From assembly GCF_900100275.1 (NCBI RefSeq), contig NZ_FNET01000017.1:62001-126000 (forward strand): DNA of 64,000 bases, written 5' to 3'. This document shows positions 7,575 through 17,426 of the stretch, piece by piece. How positions within the stretch are numbered: the stretch's first letter is position 1; the number at the start of each line of letters is the position of its first letter. Below the pieces are notes generated by a model, which had not been told where the DNA came from, did no database searches, and saw only the letters and a program-made list of their open reading frames with translations. The DNA is from Lentzea albidocapillata subsp. violacea. Its GTDB lineage: Bacteria; Actinomycetota; Actinomycetes; Mycobacteriales; Pseudonocardiaceae. Both the position numbers and the translations under genes were made by a program.

Positions 7575-10034
7575 TCACGGTTCCACGACGTCGTCGGCCT
7601 GGCGGGCGCTACGCGTGCCCTGCTGGAAGGCGGACATTCCGTCGCGGGTGCGTTCCGCCCGTTCCTCGGGGTCGAACTCCGCGAGTTCGGGCATCGGCCG
7701 GGGTTCGTCGTTGGCCAGCTGCGGTACGAGGTGCTGCTGGCGCCTGCGGCGGGGCAGCTCCGGCCGGGTGTTCTGACTCGTCGCCGCCTCACCTTCCGCC
7801 GGGTCGCCGACCGGCCAGACCCCGGCCAGGCGGTCTTCCCGGGGCAGCTCGATGTGTCCGCTGCTGCTGTCCAGGTCCCTGTCCGGGCCTGGGGTCAGGT
7901 CGTTTCCCACTGCCCTGCCGGCCCAGAACTCGTCCAGCTGGAAGGTCTCGGTGGACCTGTCGCCCAGCCGGGGGTCGTGCACCAGGTCGCCCTGCATCGG
8001 GACCGAGGCCTCCAGGGCCTCCGGTGACCGCGAGGCCTGCTGCAGCGCCTGCTGGCGGAACGTCGGCTTGGGCATCTGCTGCGAGTCCGCCGGATCGGCC
8101 GCGCCGACCTCGCCGACGATCAGCTCGGACGGGATCAGGACCAGCGCGATGGTGCCGCCGGACGGGCAGTCGCGCAGCTCGACGTGGATGTGGCGGCGCG
8201 CGGCCAGCCGGGCGACGACGAACAGGCCCAGGCGGGACTCGCCGCGCAGCCTCATCGCCTCGAAGTCCGGCGGCGCGGTCAGCATCTTGTTGTGCAGCTC
8301 GCGGTCCTCGGGCTTGATGCCGAGGCCGTGGTCCTCGATCTCGATGACGAGACCCTGCGGCACCTCGCTGCTGTGGATCTCGACCTGCGAGCGCGGCGAC
8401 GAGAACGACGTCGCGTTGTCGACGAGCTCGGCGATCAGGTGGATGGTGTCCGCGACGGCGGCGCCGACCAGCGCGACCTCGGGCACCGGGTGCACCTTCA
8501 CGCGGGCGTACTGCTCGGTCTCCGCGACGGCGGCGCGCACGACGTCCAGCATGCGCACGGGCTTGCGCCACTGCCGGCCCGGCTGCTCGCCGGTGAGGAT
8601 GATCAGGTTCTCGGCGTTGCGGCGCGCGCGGGTGGCGAGGTGGTCGAGCTGGAAGAACGCGTCGAGGTGGTCGGGGTTCTCCTCCTCGCGCTCCAGCTTG
8701 TCGAGGATCTTGAGCTGGCGGTGCACCAGGCCCTGGTTGCGGCGCGCGATGTCGAGGAAGACCCGGTTCACGCCTTCACGGGTCTGGCTCTCCTTCACCG
8801 CCGCGGCGACGGCGGTGTACTGCGCGGCGTTGAACGCGTCGGCCACCTGCCCGATCTCGTCGTTGCCGTAGTCGAGCGCGGGCACCTCGGCGGCGACGTC
8901 GACGTGCTTGCCCTCGCGCAGCCGCTCGACGATGTCCGGCAGGCGTTCGTGCGCGAGCTTCAGGGAGTCGCTCTTCAGGCTGATCAGGCGGACGATCAAC
9001 GCCTTGTTGACCAGCCGGTTGGAGACGCGCACCGCGACGAAGATGCCGGCGATGACCGCGATCAGGGCGATGAGGCTGCCGATCAGGACGGTGGTGAACT
9101 TCTCCTTGCCGTTCGCCATGGCGATGTTGACCGCGCCGGTGGACTGCTCCTGCACCATCGTGGTGAGTTCCTGCGACACCGCGCGGGTGGCGTTCTCGTA
9201 GTCCGCCAGCGTGACCTGCTGCCCGACGGGCCGTTCCGCGTTCTGCAGCAGGCGGTTCTCCAGGGTCACCAGCTGCTGGTACGGCGCGCTGCCGGTGAGC
9301 TGCTTGAAGTGCTCGCGCACGTTCGGCAGCGCGGTGGGCTCGATGACGTTGAGCGTGAAGTGGTACGCGCCGACCAGGCTGACGAACTCCCGGTGCTCCT
9401 CGGGCGTGAACCTGCCCGTGACGATCGCACCCGCGGCGACCGAGCTGGACCGCGACATGGCGTCGGAGGCCTGGAAGTACTGCAGCGCACCGAGTGCGCC
9501 CTGCACGGTCTCGGCGTCGGGCACGATGCGGGCCTGGGTGCCGAACAGCGAGCCACCGGCGTCGAGCACGCTGTTGTAGTAGCGGTAGACCTCGTCCTTG
9601 GACGTGGCACCGGACTCCAGGCGCTCACGCTGTTCCGGCAACTGGTCGAGCAGGCCATTGAGCTTGTTGATGCCGTCGACGATCTCCTGCGGTGCCTGGG
9701 AGGCGAGCTCCGCGAACGCCGACTTCATCTGCTCGACGTCCTTGTCGGTGTCCTGCTGCTGCTTGAGCAACGCCGACGTGCTCGAGCCGGCCCGGCTCAG
9801 GCTCGTCATGGACAGCTCGCGTTCCTTCTGCAGCGACGCGAACGACTGGACCGCGGGGATCGACGCGTCCCGCGCGCCGGAGGCGACCAGCTGGAGGTAG
9901 AGCCCCTCGAACACCGTGTAGGACGAGAACAACGCCCACATGGCCAGAAGGACGACGCTGGGAACCACCACGACACCAGTGAGCCGGGAACGAATTGTCT
10001 TGTAATTCGTCTCAGGCACGTTCTTCAGCTTCAC
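7575..10034 (-). CDS. cvnA: Sensor histidine-kinase-like ATPase with nitrate-sensing-type domain (CvnA-like)
   Basis: First gene of the conservon. The order is a short cytoplasmic tail, transmembrane helix 1 (about residues 18-40), a large extracytoplasmic helical NIT-like domain, transmembrane helix 2 (about 315-338), a HAMP-like linker, and a GHKL ATPase domain (N box ELVDNATSFSSP near residue 536, then IEDHGLGI). A long low-complexity proline/arginine-rich tail follows. No canonical phospho-accepting His block is obvious, as in other CvnA proteins. GTG 10034 is preferred because GGAGC lies 4 bases upstream; GTG at 10079 is in frame but lacks a ribosome binding site. The stop at 7575 is 25 bases before cvnB. 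Confidence 0.9.
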   Translation of the reverse strand: MKLKNVPETNYKTIRSRLTGVVVVPSVVLLAMWALFSSYTVFEGLYLQLVASGARDASIPAVQSFASLQKERELSMTSLSRAGSSTSALLKQQQDTDKDVEQMKSAFAELASQAPQEIVDGINKLNGLLDQLPEQRERLESGATSKDEVYRYYNSVLDAGGSLFGTQARIVPDAETVQGALGALQYFQASDAMSRSSSVAAGAIVTGRFTPEEHREFVSLVGAYHFTLNVIEPTALPNVREHFKQLTGSAPYQQLVTLENRLLQNAERPVGQQVTLADYENATRAVSQELTTMVQEQSTGAVNIAMANGKEKFTTVLIGSLIALIAVIAGIFVAVRVSNRLVNKALIVRLISLKSDSLKLAHERLPDIVERLREGKHVDVAAEVPALDYGNDEIGQVADAFNAAQYTAVAAAVKESQTREGVNRVFLDIARRNQGLVHRQLKILDKLEREEENPDHLDAFFQLDHLATRARRNAENLIILTGEQPGRQWRKPVRMLDVVRAAVAETEQYARVKVHPVPEVALVGAAVADTIHLIAELVDNATSFSSPRSQVEIHSSEVPQGLVIEIEDHGLGIKPEDRELHNKMLTAPPDFEAMRLRGESRLGLFVVARLAARRHIHVELRDCPSGGTIALVLIPSELIVGEVGAADPADSQQMPKPTFRQQALQQASRSPEALEASVPMQGDLVHDPRLGDRSTETFQLDEFWAGRAVGNDLTPGPDRDLDSSSGHIELPREDRLAGVWPVGDPAEGEAATSQNTRPELPRRRRQQHLVPQLANDEPRPMPELAEFDPEERAERTRDGMSAFQQGTRSARQADDVVEP

Positions 10035-10740
10035 AACGCTCCACGACCACCCGAATTGGCGACGGAAAGATAACACCACATGATCAACATGACCAACAGC
10101 GATGATCTTGAGGGGGTGAGTGCAGAGTACTCAGTCGGATGCACAACGCAACACCCCCCTTTCGTGGTTCAGTCAAGGCCGTTGTGGTGAAGGAACATGC
10201 TCTCGCGGGCAGGCCGGACCTTCGTGACCGAGCGGGCGAAAGGATGCCGAGCTGGGCTTTTGCCAACTGAACTGTGGAAACGCGGCGCTATTGACCGCGA
10301 ACTTGACAGCGACGCAGGGCGTCTTCTACGCCGAACGGAGCGCAACCCGGTCGTCGCTATCCGTCACCAGCACTTATTCGGGAATTCGCATGACGATCAC
10401 TGCGACCGGCCGTGATCAGCACAGGTCCACCGCAGTGGCCTCGGCCACAGCCGTACGGACGACATGTGGGGCGGCTCAGCCGCAGGGCCGGATCTGCGCG
10501 TTTCCTGCCTGATTTCTGCCCGCACCCGCCCGCGCCCAATCCGGCAAAGCGCGCGACTCTCCGATACCCGGCCGCTCGATTCCGGCGCGGGCCAAAAACT
10601 TTCGTCCGGTTCGGGCGTCTCCGGAAGTCCTCCGACGACGATGAGGCTCGGCGGTTGTCCTTCTGCCTGACCGGCGAGCACCTCGCGCGACACGGTGAAT
10701 CAGCCCGCGACGGACAGTGACTACCGCTACGGTGGGTAGG
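10035..10740. other. Gene-poor region upstream of the conservon
   Basis: No convincing coding sequence on either strand. The first 100 to 200 bases should contain the cvnA promoter, but no clear -35/-10 pair was recognised. A small palindrome (GTGGCC-TC-GGCCAC) lies near 10434-10447. The short open frames present have no family resemblance and no good ribosome binding sites. Confidence 0.5.
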
Positions 10741-11292
10741 TGCTTGCAGCGTGGGGGGCAGGCAACGATCGCGGGGCGCGCGTTCACCGCGTGATCCAAC
10801 CCCTCTCACGTGGCGGGCGTGCTGCTCGACGCGGCGGCCGTCCATCCTGGACGGAGCGGCCGGAGTCAGCTGCGGATGGCGGCGACGCTGTCCGGGGTGC
10901 CCGCTCGCCGGGCCGACGAGGTGCTGGGGCCGGCCGACGCCGCCACCCGCAAGATCGGCAAGTACAGCCTCGGCATGCGCCAGCGGCTCGGCATCGCGCA
11001 CCCGCTGCTCGCCGATCCGCCGTTGCTCGTGCTCGACGAACCCATCAACGGTCTCGACCCCGAAGGCATCCGCGCGGTGCGCAACCTGTTGCGGGGGCAC
11101 GCTTTCCGGGGCGGCACCGTGCTGCTGTCCAGCCACTTACTGTCCGAAGTGGACCAGACGGCCGACCGCGTGCTGGTGATCGGCGGCGGGCGCATCGTGG
11201 CGGACGGGCCGCTGGCGAGCCTGACCACGTCCTCCCGTTCCCGCGCGGTGCAGGCCGTGAGAGCCGCGATGCAGGCCAGTAGTGCGGTGTAA
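10741..11292 (+). pseudogene. Truncated ABC transporter ATP-binding subunit
   Basis: The frame encodes the middle and end of an ABC ATPase: signature SLGMRQRLGIA, Walker B LLVLDEPINGLDPEG, and the H-loop region LLSSHLLSEVDQ. The Walker A half is missing. Reading the same frame upstream gives more ABC-like sequence (ATIAGRAFTA) and then an in-frame TGA at 10792-10794, so the gene is both 5' truncated and interrupted. The closest type is the drug or bacteriocin-export ABC ATPase of actinomycetes, but no permease gene follows. A product from GTG 10810 (160 residues) could not bind ATP normally. Confidence 0.8.
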
Positions 11293-11761
11293 CGGATCGT
11301 GCGCGTGCCCATGCCGCTCAGTTCAGCACGTCCGTGATCTTCCGGCCCCGGTTCGGCGCGGTTGACCGGGTGCACGACCGGGTGACGCGTGATCAGGAGG
11401 GCGCGCCCGTCCAGTCCCTGTTCACTCTTCGGTTCCTCTTCTCCCCGTTTGTCTGTGGCGGCAGGACTGAGCCCCCAGCCCCGGCCTGCCGCCACACCCC
11501 CCAGAAACCGGACGACGTGTTCCGTGCCGTCCGGAACCAGCATGTCCCGCAACGGTTCCGCGGGGCAGGGGTCTCCCGTCTCCCGATCACGAAGGCGACG
11601 GGAGACGCCTGGGATTCGGCCGGGCGGCGGATCAGACTCGGAGGCGGCCAGGCGTCCGACGACGCCGGCGCTCCGGGGGACTGGGCCTGCGACCAGTGGC
11701 TCAGTAGTCTGCAACGGTCGATTCACCGGCCGCCGGGAGCGGCGGTCGAGGGCGGGGACGA
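11293..11761. other. Intergenic region before the XRE regulator
   Basis: No supported gene. Open frames cross the interval on both strands but show no family features and no credible starts. It probably contains decayed sequence downstream of the ABC pseudogene and the promoter of the following regulator. Confidence 0.45.
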
Positions 11762-13063
11762 ATGGCTGAGCAGTCGGATGTCTTTGGGGTGGAGCTGCGG
11801 CGCCTGCGCACCGCGGCGGGCCTGTCGCTGGCGGCGCTGGCGCAGCAGGTCCACTACAGCAAGGGCTATCTGGGCAAGATCGAGACTGGCTTCAAACAAC
11901 CAGGTGTTGATCTGGCCCGGCGCTGCGACGCGGTTCTCGGAGCCGGTGGACGTCTGGCAGCCCTGGTGGACCAGCCCGCCCCCGCGAGCCCGCTCGCTGC
12001 CGTCGAGGCCGACGGCGACGGCGAAGTGTGGGTGATGAGCATGGCTCCGGACGGGTCGAGCTGGATGGTTCCGATGCCTCGGCGCGAGGCGATCGCGACG
12101 GGCGCCGCCTCGTTGCTCGGGCTGACGCTCGGGACTCCCCGCGCCGCCTCCGCGAGCGCGGCCCACGACGGCACGCTGACGGCGTTCCGCTCGCTGTTCA
12201 CCGAGGTCAGGAAGCTGGGGCAGACGACGAGCCCGAGTGTGGTGCTGCCGATGGTGACGGTGCACACCCACACGTTGCGCGGCATGGCCAACGGCGCGCC
12301 CACACCCGTTCGCGAGCAGCTGCTGGGGCTTGCCGCCCGCTACAGCGAGTACGCCGGGTGGATGGCCCAGGAGGCCGGTGACGACCGGGCCGCGATGTGG
12401 TGGACCCGCAACGCCGTCGAGATGGGCGCCGCGGCCGGTGACACCGAGATGGCCACGTACTCGTTGATCAGGCAGGCGTTGATCACGCTCTACCGCGAGG
12501 ACGCCGCCGGCACCGTCGACCTAGCCCAGCAGGCGCAGGCCGCACCGGGCACCTCCGCCCGCGTTCAGGGGCTGGCCGCGTTGCGCGAAGCCCAGGGCCA
12601 CGCGCTGGCCTGCGACTACGACCACTGCAGGCGGGCGCTCGACCGTGCCGCCGTCCTGCTCGCCAGGGCGGACACCGCCGACGGCATGGTCATGGGCTCG
12701 GCCTCGGTCAGCGGCGCCGACCTGATCAGCCTCGTCGAGGCCTGGTGCCTGCACGACCTGGGCCAGTCCCGCCAGGCGGCGGACGTCTTCGACCGGCAGC
12801 TGGCCCTGGTGCCGGACAGCGCCCACCGCACCCACGCGCGCTTCGGCGCCCGCCGCGCCCTGGCCTACGCCTCGGCAGGCGACATCGACCACGCCAGCGC
12901 GTTGACGGCGAAGGTCCTCGACGCCGCGGACCTGGTCGACTCGGCCACCGTGCGCCAGGACCTCAAGCAACTGGCCCGCCTCCTCGGCCGCGAACGCAGG
13001 CACGCCGCGGTCAGCGAGGTCTACCCCCGCCTCAACACGGCGTTGCGCAGTCAGCTCCACTGA
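11762..13063 (+). CDS. XRE-family regulator with C-terminal TPR-like domain
   Basis: A 433-residue protein. Residues 8-62 form an XRE helix-turn-helix (GVELRRLRTAAGLSLAALAQ, then YSKGYLGKIETG). The remaining part is an all-helical TPR-like region (AAMWWTRNAVEMGAAAGD, ARRALAYASAGDIDHA) with conserved tryptophans. This architecture is common in actinomycetes, where such proteins control development or neighbouring genes, possibly binding a peptide or small ligand through the TPR region. It ends 36 bases before the MoxR gene and may be in the same transcript. Confidence 0.85.
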   Translation: MAEQSDVFGVELRRLRTAAGLSLAALAQQVHYSKGYLGKIETGFKQPGVDLARRCDAVLGAGGRLAALVDQPAPASPLAAVEADGDGEVWVMSMAPDGSSWMVPMPRREAIATGAASLLGLTLGTPRAASASAAHDGTLTAFRSLFTEVRKLGQTTSPSVVLPMVTVHTHTLRGMANGAPTPVREQLLGLAARYSEYAGWMAQEAGDDRAAMWWTRNAVEMGAAAGDTEMATYSLIRQALITLYREDAAGTVDLAQQAQAAPGTSARVQGLAALREAQGHALACDYDHCRRALDRAAVLLARADTADGMVMGSASVSGADLISLVEAWCLHDLGQSRQAADVFDRQLALVPDSAHRTHARFGARRALAYASAGDIDHASALTAKVLDAADLVDSATVRQDLKQLARLLGRERRHAAVSEVYPRLNTALRSQLH

Positions 13064-13099
13064 CGATTCACCGAACACCAGCACGATGGGGGCGTCGAA

Positions 13100-14056
13100 G
13101 TGTCCGATGCGGCGATTTTCCAGCGCAGGTTCGAGGCGCTGGCCGCGAACGTCGAGGACTTCATCCGGGGCAAGCCCGAGGTGGTCAGGCTGGCACTCGT
13201 GTGCCTGCTCGCCGAGGGACACCTGCTGATCGAGGACGTACCGGGCGTGGCGAAGACCTCGCTCGCCAAGGCGATCGCGCGGTCGATCGCGGGCGCGGAG
13301 GTGAAGCGGATCCAGTTCACCCCCGACCTGCTCCCGTCCGACGTGACCGGCGTGCAGGTCTACGACCAGGGCCGCTCGCGCTTCGAGTTCCGCCAGGGCC
13401 CGGTCTTCACCCACATCCTGCTGGGCGACGAGATCAACCGAGCCTCCCCCAAGACCCAGTCGGCACTGCTGGAGGTCATGGCCGAGGGCCAGGTGACCGT
13501 CGACGGCCGCCCGATCCCCGTGCCCTACCCGTTCCTGTGCATCGCCACCCAGAACCCGGTCGAGCACCAGGGCACCTACGCCCTGCCGGAAGCGCAGCTG
13601 GACAGGTTCATGATGCGCATCAGCATCGGCTACCCCGAGAACCTGGCCGACGAGATCAGCATCCTGTCCTACGGCGTCACCCGCCGCCGCCCGGACGAGC
13701 TCAAGTCCGTGATGGAACTCGACGACCTCCGCCTGATGATCCGAGCCGTCCGCGAACAGCGCGTGGCCGACGACCTCCGCGAGTACGTCGCCCGCCTGGT
13801 CCGCGCCACCCGAGTCCACCCGGACGTCGAACTGGGCGTGAGCCCGCGCGGCGGCATCGCCATGATCACCGCCGCCCAGGCCTACGCGCTGGCCGCCGGC
13901 CGTCCGTACGTGACGGCGGACGACGTGAAGGCCGTGGCCGTGCCCGTGCTGAACCACCGCCTGCTGCTCACCCCGGAAGCCCGTATCCAGCAACGCACCC
14001 CGCAGTCGGTGCTCGGGGACGTCCTGGCGACCGCGCCGGTGCCGGCGGGCCGATGA
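13100..14056 (+). CDS. MoxR-family AAA ATPase
   Basis: A 318-residue MoxR ATPase, a chaperone-like AAA+ protein that activates or matures partner proteins bearing vWA-type folds. Walker A is GVAKTSLAKA (about 49-58, the MoxR variant), Walker B lies in ILLGDEINRASPKTQ, and sensor 1 is in IATQNPVEHQGTY. It starts at GTG 13100 and overlaps the DUF58 gene by 4 bases (ATGA). MoxR-DUF58-transglutaminase operons are widespread in bacteria and linked to envelope processes. Confidence 0.93.
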   Translation: MSDAAIFQRRFEALAANVEDFIRGKPEVVRLALVCLLAEGHLLIEDVPGVAKTSLAKAIARSIAGAEVKRIQFTPDLLPSDVTGVQVYDQGRSRFEFRQGPVFTHILLGDEINRASPKTQSALLEVMAEGQVTVDGRPIPVPYPFLCIATQNPVEHQGTYALPEAQLDRFMMRISIGYPENLADEISILSYGVTRRRPDELKSVMELDDLRLMIRAVREQRVADDLREYVARLVRATRVHPDVELGVSPRGGIAMITAAQAYALAAGRPYVTADDVKAVAVPVLNHRLLLTPEARIQQRTPQSVLGDVLATAPVPAGR

Positions 14057-15222
14057 GCGCCACTTCCCGGCTCAGCAGAATCGGGCTGACCTCGACCGGG
14101 GCCTGGATGGCGATCGCCGCCGTGTGCCTGGTCGGCGCCGGCACGTGGGCGAATTACCCGGAACTGGTGACGCTCGGTCTCGCCGCGGCGGGCGCCCTGC
14201 TGGTCGCCGCCCTCTGGCTGGTGGCAACACCCCGGCTGACGGCCGTTCGGGAGGTGCGGCCGAGGCGCGTGTTCGAGGGCAGCGCCGCCCAGGGCACGCT
14301 GACCGTGACGAACGTGGGCAAGCGTGGGAGCCCGCCGTTGGTGATCACCGAGACGCTCGGGGAGAACCGCGCGACCGTCACGGTGCCCCCGCTGGCCGCC
14401 GGCCACGACTGCACGGTCAGCTACCCGCTTCCGGTCGGGCGGCGCGGACGCTATGTGATCCCACCTGTGCGGCTCGGGCACTCCGATCCGATGCGCCTGC
14501 TGCAGCGCGGCCGCGCGGCCGGGGGCGAACTCGTCGTGCACGTCTACCCGCGCGTGCACCTGCTGGCCATGAACACGCTCGGCGGAGCGCAGGACGCCGA
14601 AGGCCACACGACCAGCAACGCTCCGCTGGGCGGGGCGGCGTTCCACAGCCTGCGGGAGTACGTGCCGGGCGACGACTGGCGGCGCATCCACTGGGGCGCG
14701 ACGGCGAGAACCGGCACCGTCATGGCGCGCCACGTGGTGGTGCCCGACGAGCCGCGCCAGCTGATCGTGCTGGACACCAGTTCCGCGCCGTATCCCGGAA
14801 CGCTCTTCGAGGACGCGGTCCGCGTCGCCGCGTCGTTCTGCGTCGCCGCCGAGGGATCGAGCCTGCCACTGCTCCTGCGCACCACCGGCGGGGCGGAGCG
14901 GGAGTCGAGCGGTACCGCGCTGGAGCTGCTGTCCACCGTGCGGCGGGATAGCACCGATCGGGGACTCGCCGCGCTGTCCGATCTGGTGCGGGACGTGGTC
15001 ACCGATACCCAGGGCGTCGCCCTCGTCGTCGTCACCGGTCGCGTGGACGCCGAGGCGGCCCAGCTGCTGATGTCGTTACGTCCCCGATTCCTCTCGGTCA
15101 GCCTGGCCCAGCTCGTCTCGCCGGACGCCGCGGTGCCGGCCAGGCCGCGCGGTGTGCTCGCGGTCGCCGCGGCGAACAGCGACCAGTTCGCCACGAACTG
15201 GAACCGGCTGGTGCTGCGATGA
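14053..15222 (+). CDS. DUF58 domain membrane protein (vWA-like)
   Basis: A 389-residue protein with two N-terminal transmembrane helices (about residues 16-60), a beta-rich region and then DUF58, a vWA-related domain whose signature here is GDDWRRIHWGATARTG (about residues 206-221). It is the predicted client of the MoxR ATPase encoded just upstream. Both ends overlap neighbours by 4 bases (ATGA), so stoichiometric coupled expression with MoxR and the transglutaminase-like protein is expected. Confidence 0.9.
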   Translation: MSATSRLSRIGLTSTGAWMAIAAVCLVGAGTWANYPELVTLGLAAAGALLVAALWLVATPRLTAVREVRPRRVFEGSAAQGTLTVTNVGKRGSPPLVITETLGENRATVTVPPLAAGHDCTVSYPLPVGRRGRYVIPPVRLGHSDPMRLLQRGRAAGGELVVHVYPRVHLLAMNTLGGAQDAEGHTTSNAPLGGAAFHSLREYVPGDDWRRIHWGATARTGTVMARHVVVPDEPRQLIVLDTSSAPYPGTLFEDAVRVAASFCVAAEGSSLPLLLRTTGGAERESSGTALELLSTVRRDSTDRGLAALSDLVRDVVTDTQGVALVVVTGRVDAEAAQLLMSLRPRFLSVSLAQLVSPDAAVPARPRGVLAVAAANSDQFATNWNRLVLR

Positions 15223-17426
15223 ACTGGCAGAGGTTCACGCCGGGCAGCACGGCCGAGGTAGCGCTCGCCTTGGTGGCCGCCGCGGCGGGAACGCTCGTGT
15301 ACCAAGGGTTCTTCGCCACCGCCGGCTACCTCCCGGTGCTCGCGCTCGCGTGCCTCGTCGGCGCGCTGACCGCCGCTGCAGGCCACCGGCGCATGTGGGC
15401 GACGGCGGTGCTGGGCTCCCTGGGACTGGCCCTCGTCATGGTCTACGGAGTGTTCGGCGGCGCAGCCTCCGCCGTCTTCAGCGGAACGCGCGGCAGCTGG
15501 AACCGCCTGCTCACCGTGACCGCCCCCGCCGACACCTGGCCCGAACTGCTGGCGGCGCCGGCGCTGCTGACGTGGGCGGCGGCGTTCTCATCGGTCCTGC
15601 TCGTCCTGCGGACTCGGCACCCGCTGGCACCGCTCGCCCCACCGCTGGCCGGCTTTCTGTTCGCTCTCCTGGCCGTCGGCAACCAGGCAGGCGGCCACCT
15701 GACCGCCACTGTCGTGTTCCTGCTCGCCGCTCTGCTCCTGGTCGCGGTCCGCACGCACCGAGGGAGCGCGGTGCGCGCCGCACGCCCGTCCGGCAGGCCG
15801 GTCATCGCCCTCGTTCTCGTGGCCGCGATGGTCGCCGCCAGTGCGTTGTCCGGTGTGGTGGGCGGGCAGGTGCTGCCCTTCGCGTCCGGCGATCGCCGCT
15901 TCGACCCGCGCGACGTGCTCGCCCCACCGGTCCTCGGCACCGACACGCTGACCCCGCTGGCAGAGCTGAAGAAACAGCTCAACGAGACCCCGCCGCGACC
16001 GTTGTTCGTCGTGCGAACGGACGCCGCGACCGCCGGGAAGGTCGACAGGGTCCGCACCGCCGCCCTCGACCGGTTCGACGGCACCACCTGGACCGCGGAC
16101 GACACCTACCGCGTGGCCGGGAGCCACCTCACCGTCGACCCCGACATGACGAAACGCAGACAGGTGAAGATGCGGGTCGAGCTGCAGGAGCTCGCCGGTC
16201 CGTACCTGCCCGTCGTCGGCTGGCCGTCCCGGTTGGACGTGCGCGCCGGAACCGGTGGGAGGTTCGGGTTCGACCCGGACTCGGGCGTGGTCGTGCGAAC
16301 CGGTTCGATCACGCCGGGATTGCAGTACGACCTCACGGCCGAGACCAATCAGGGGCACATCGAATGGGGACGGTTCACGCCGACGGCGAACCACTCGGCT
16401 CCACTTCCCGACGGCATTCCCGATTCGCTGCGCTCGCTGGCGACAAAAGGTCACGAACTCCACGCGCACGCCCGTAGCGACTGGCTGCTCTTCCTCGAGA
16501 CTGAACTGAGGAGGTTGCTCTACCGGCTGGATCGGCCGCCGGGGCATTCGTACGCGGCCATCAACCGTGCGCTCATGGGTGGAGCCGGCGGGTACGCGGA
16601 GCAGTACGCCGCCGCGTTCGCGGTGGTCGCCAGGATGTGGGGATTCCAGGTCAGGATCGCGGTCGGCTACCGCCTGCGGTACCCCAAGGACGGCGCCTTC
16701 CACGTCACCACCGCCGACGCCCACGCCTGGGCCGAGGTGCACTTCACCGGACTCGGCTGGGTCAGGTACGACCCGACCGGTAGCAGCACCGCGAGCACGC
16801 CGCAGCCGCAGGAGCCACCCCGCGTGGTCCCGCCGCAAGCCGCCCCACCGACCGGAACTCCAGAGCCCGCGCCACAGGCGGAGGCGGAGGCCACCATCGC
16901 GCCGGAGGCGTGGGCGCTGCGCTGGAGCGACGTCCTGAACGGCACCCTGGTCCTGGTGCCGGCAGCGGTTCTGATCCTGCTGCTCGCCGGCGCGCTGGTG
17001 GCGCTCGGCAAAGCCGGCCGCCGCCGACGGAGGCGCCGCGGCGCGGACGACGCGGCGCGGATTCTCGGAGCATGGCACGAACAGCTCGACCGGCTGGCCG
17101 AACGCGGCGTCTCGCCACCGGTCTCGCTCACGTTCCACGAGGTGGCTCAGCACGTGCGAGGCAGTCGGGGCGACGTGGCGAACCCGATCGCCGCGACCGC
17201 TCAACTGGCGACCACGGCGATCTACGCACCGGAACTCCTCGGCCGGCCGGAATCGGACCAGGCCTGGGAACACGAGGCGCGGCTGAACGCAGGGCTCCAC
17301 CCGCGACGCCTGTCCGCCGCACGGGTTCGTGCGGCGGTCGACCCGCGTCCACTGTGGACCTCGTGGAGCGTCGCACGGCGCAGGCGACGGGCAGGCGAAA
17401 GTCTGGAAATGGGGCGATACCGATGA
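15219..17426 (+). CDS. Transglutaminase-like membrane protein (TgpA-type) lacking the catalytic cysteine
   Basis: A 735-residue protein. It has several N-terminal transmembrane helices (about residues 1-210), a periplasmic region with a transglutaminase core (about 430-530), a proline-rich linker, one transmembrane helix (about 575-600) and a cytosolic tail. The core keeps the His (ADAHAWAEV) and Asp (VRYDPTGS) blocks, but the motif that normally reads GYCEQ is GYAEQY, with alanine at residue 460 (codon 16596-16598). It should therefore be catalytically inactive as a protease or transglutaminase and may bind glycan or peptide instead. It overlaps both neighbouring genes by 4 bases. Confidence 0.87.
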   Translation: MNWQRFTPGSTAEVALALVAAAAGTLVYQGFFATAGYLPVLALACLVGALTAAAGHRRMWATAVLGSLGLALVMVYGVFGGAASAVFSGTRGSWNRLLTVTAPADTWPELLAAPALLTWAAAFSSVLLVLRTRHPLAPLAPPLAGFLFALLAVGNQAGGHLTATVVFLLAALLLVAVRTHRGSAVRAARPSGRPVIALVLVAAMVAASALSGVVGGQVLPFASGDRRFDPRDVLAPPVLGTDTLTPLAELKKQLNETPPRPLFVVRTDAATAGKVDRVRTAALDRFDGTTWTADDTYRVAGSHLTVDPDMTKRRQVKMRVELQELAGPYLPVVGWPSRLDVRAGTGGRFGFDPDSGVVVRTGSITPGLQYDLTAETNQGHIEWGRFTPTANHSAPLPDGIPDSLRSLATKGHELHAHARSDWLLFLETELRRLLYRLDRPPGHSYAAINRALMGGAGGYAEQYAAAFAVVARMWGFQVRIAVGYRLRYPKDGAFHVTTADAHAWAEVHFTGLGWVRYDPTGSSTASTPQPQEPPRVVPPQAAPPTGTPEPAPQAEAEATIAPEAWALRWSDVLNGTLVLVPAAVLILLLAGALVALGKAGRRRRRRRGADDAARILGAWHEQLDRLAERGVSPPVSLTFHEVAQHVRGSRGDVANPIAATAQLATTAIYAPELLGRPESDQAWEHEARLNAGLHPRRLSAARVRAAVDPRPLWTSWSVARRRRRAGESLEMGRYR

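Noticed and set aside
6149-10034. Conservon as a novel signalling system
   Set aside because: The gene order and proteins match the well-known cvnABCD arrangement; nothing unusual beyond the absence of a following P450.
10397-10693. Possible 98-residue minus-strand gene
   Set aside because: No ribosome binding site, no family resemblance and composition no different from the other chance frames in this gene-poor stretch.
11334-11726. Open frames on both strands, one with a lipobox-like LTAC
   Set aside because: The hydrophobic stretch is not at the N-terminus of any frame with a credible start, so the lipobox resemblance is chance.
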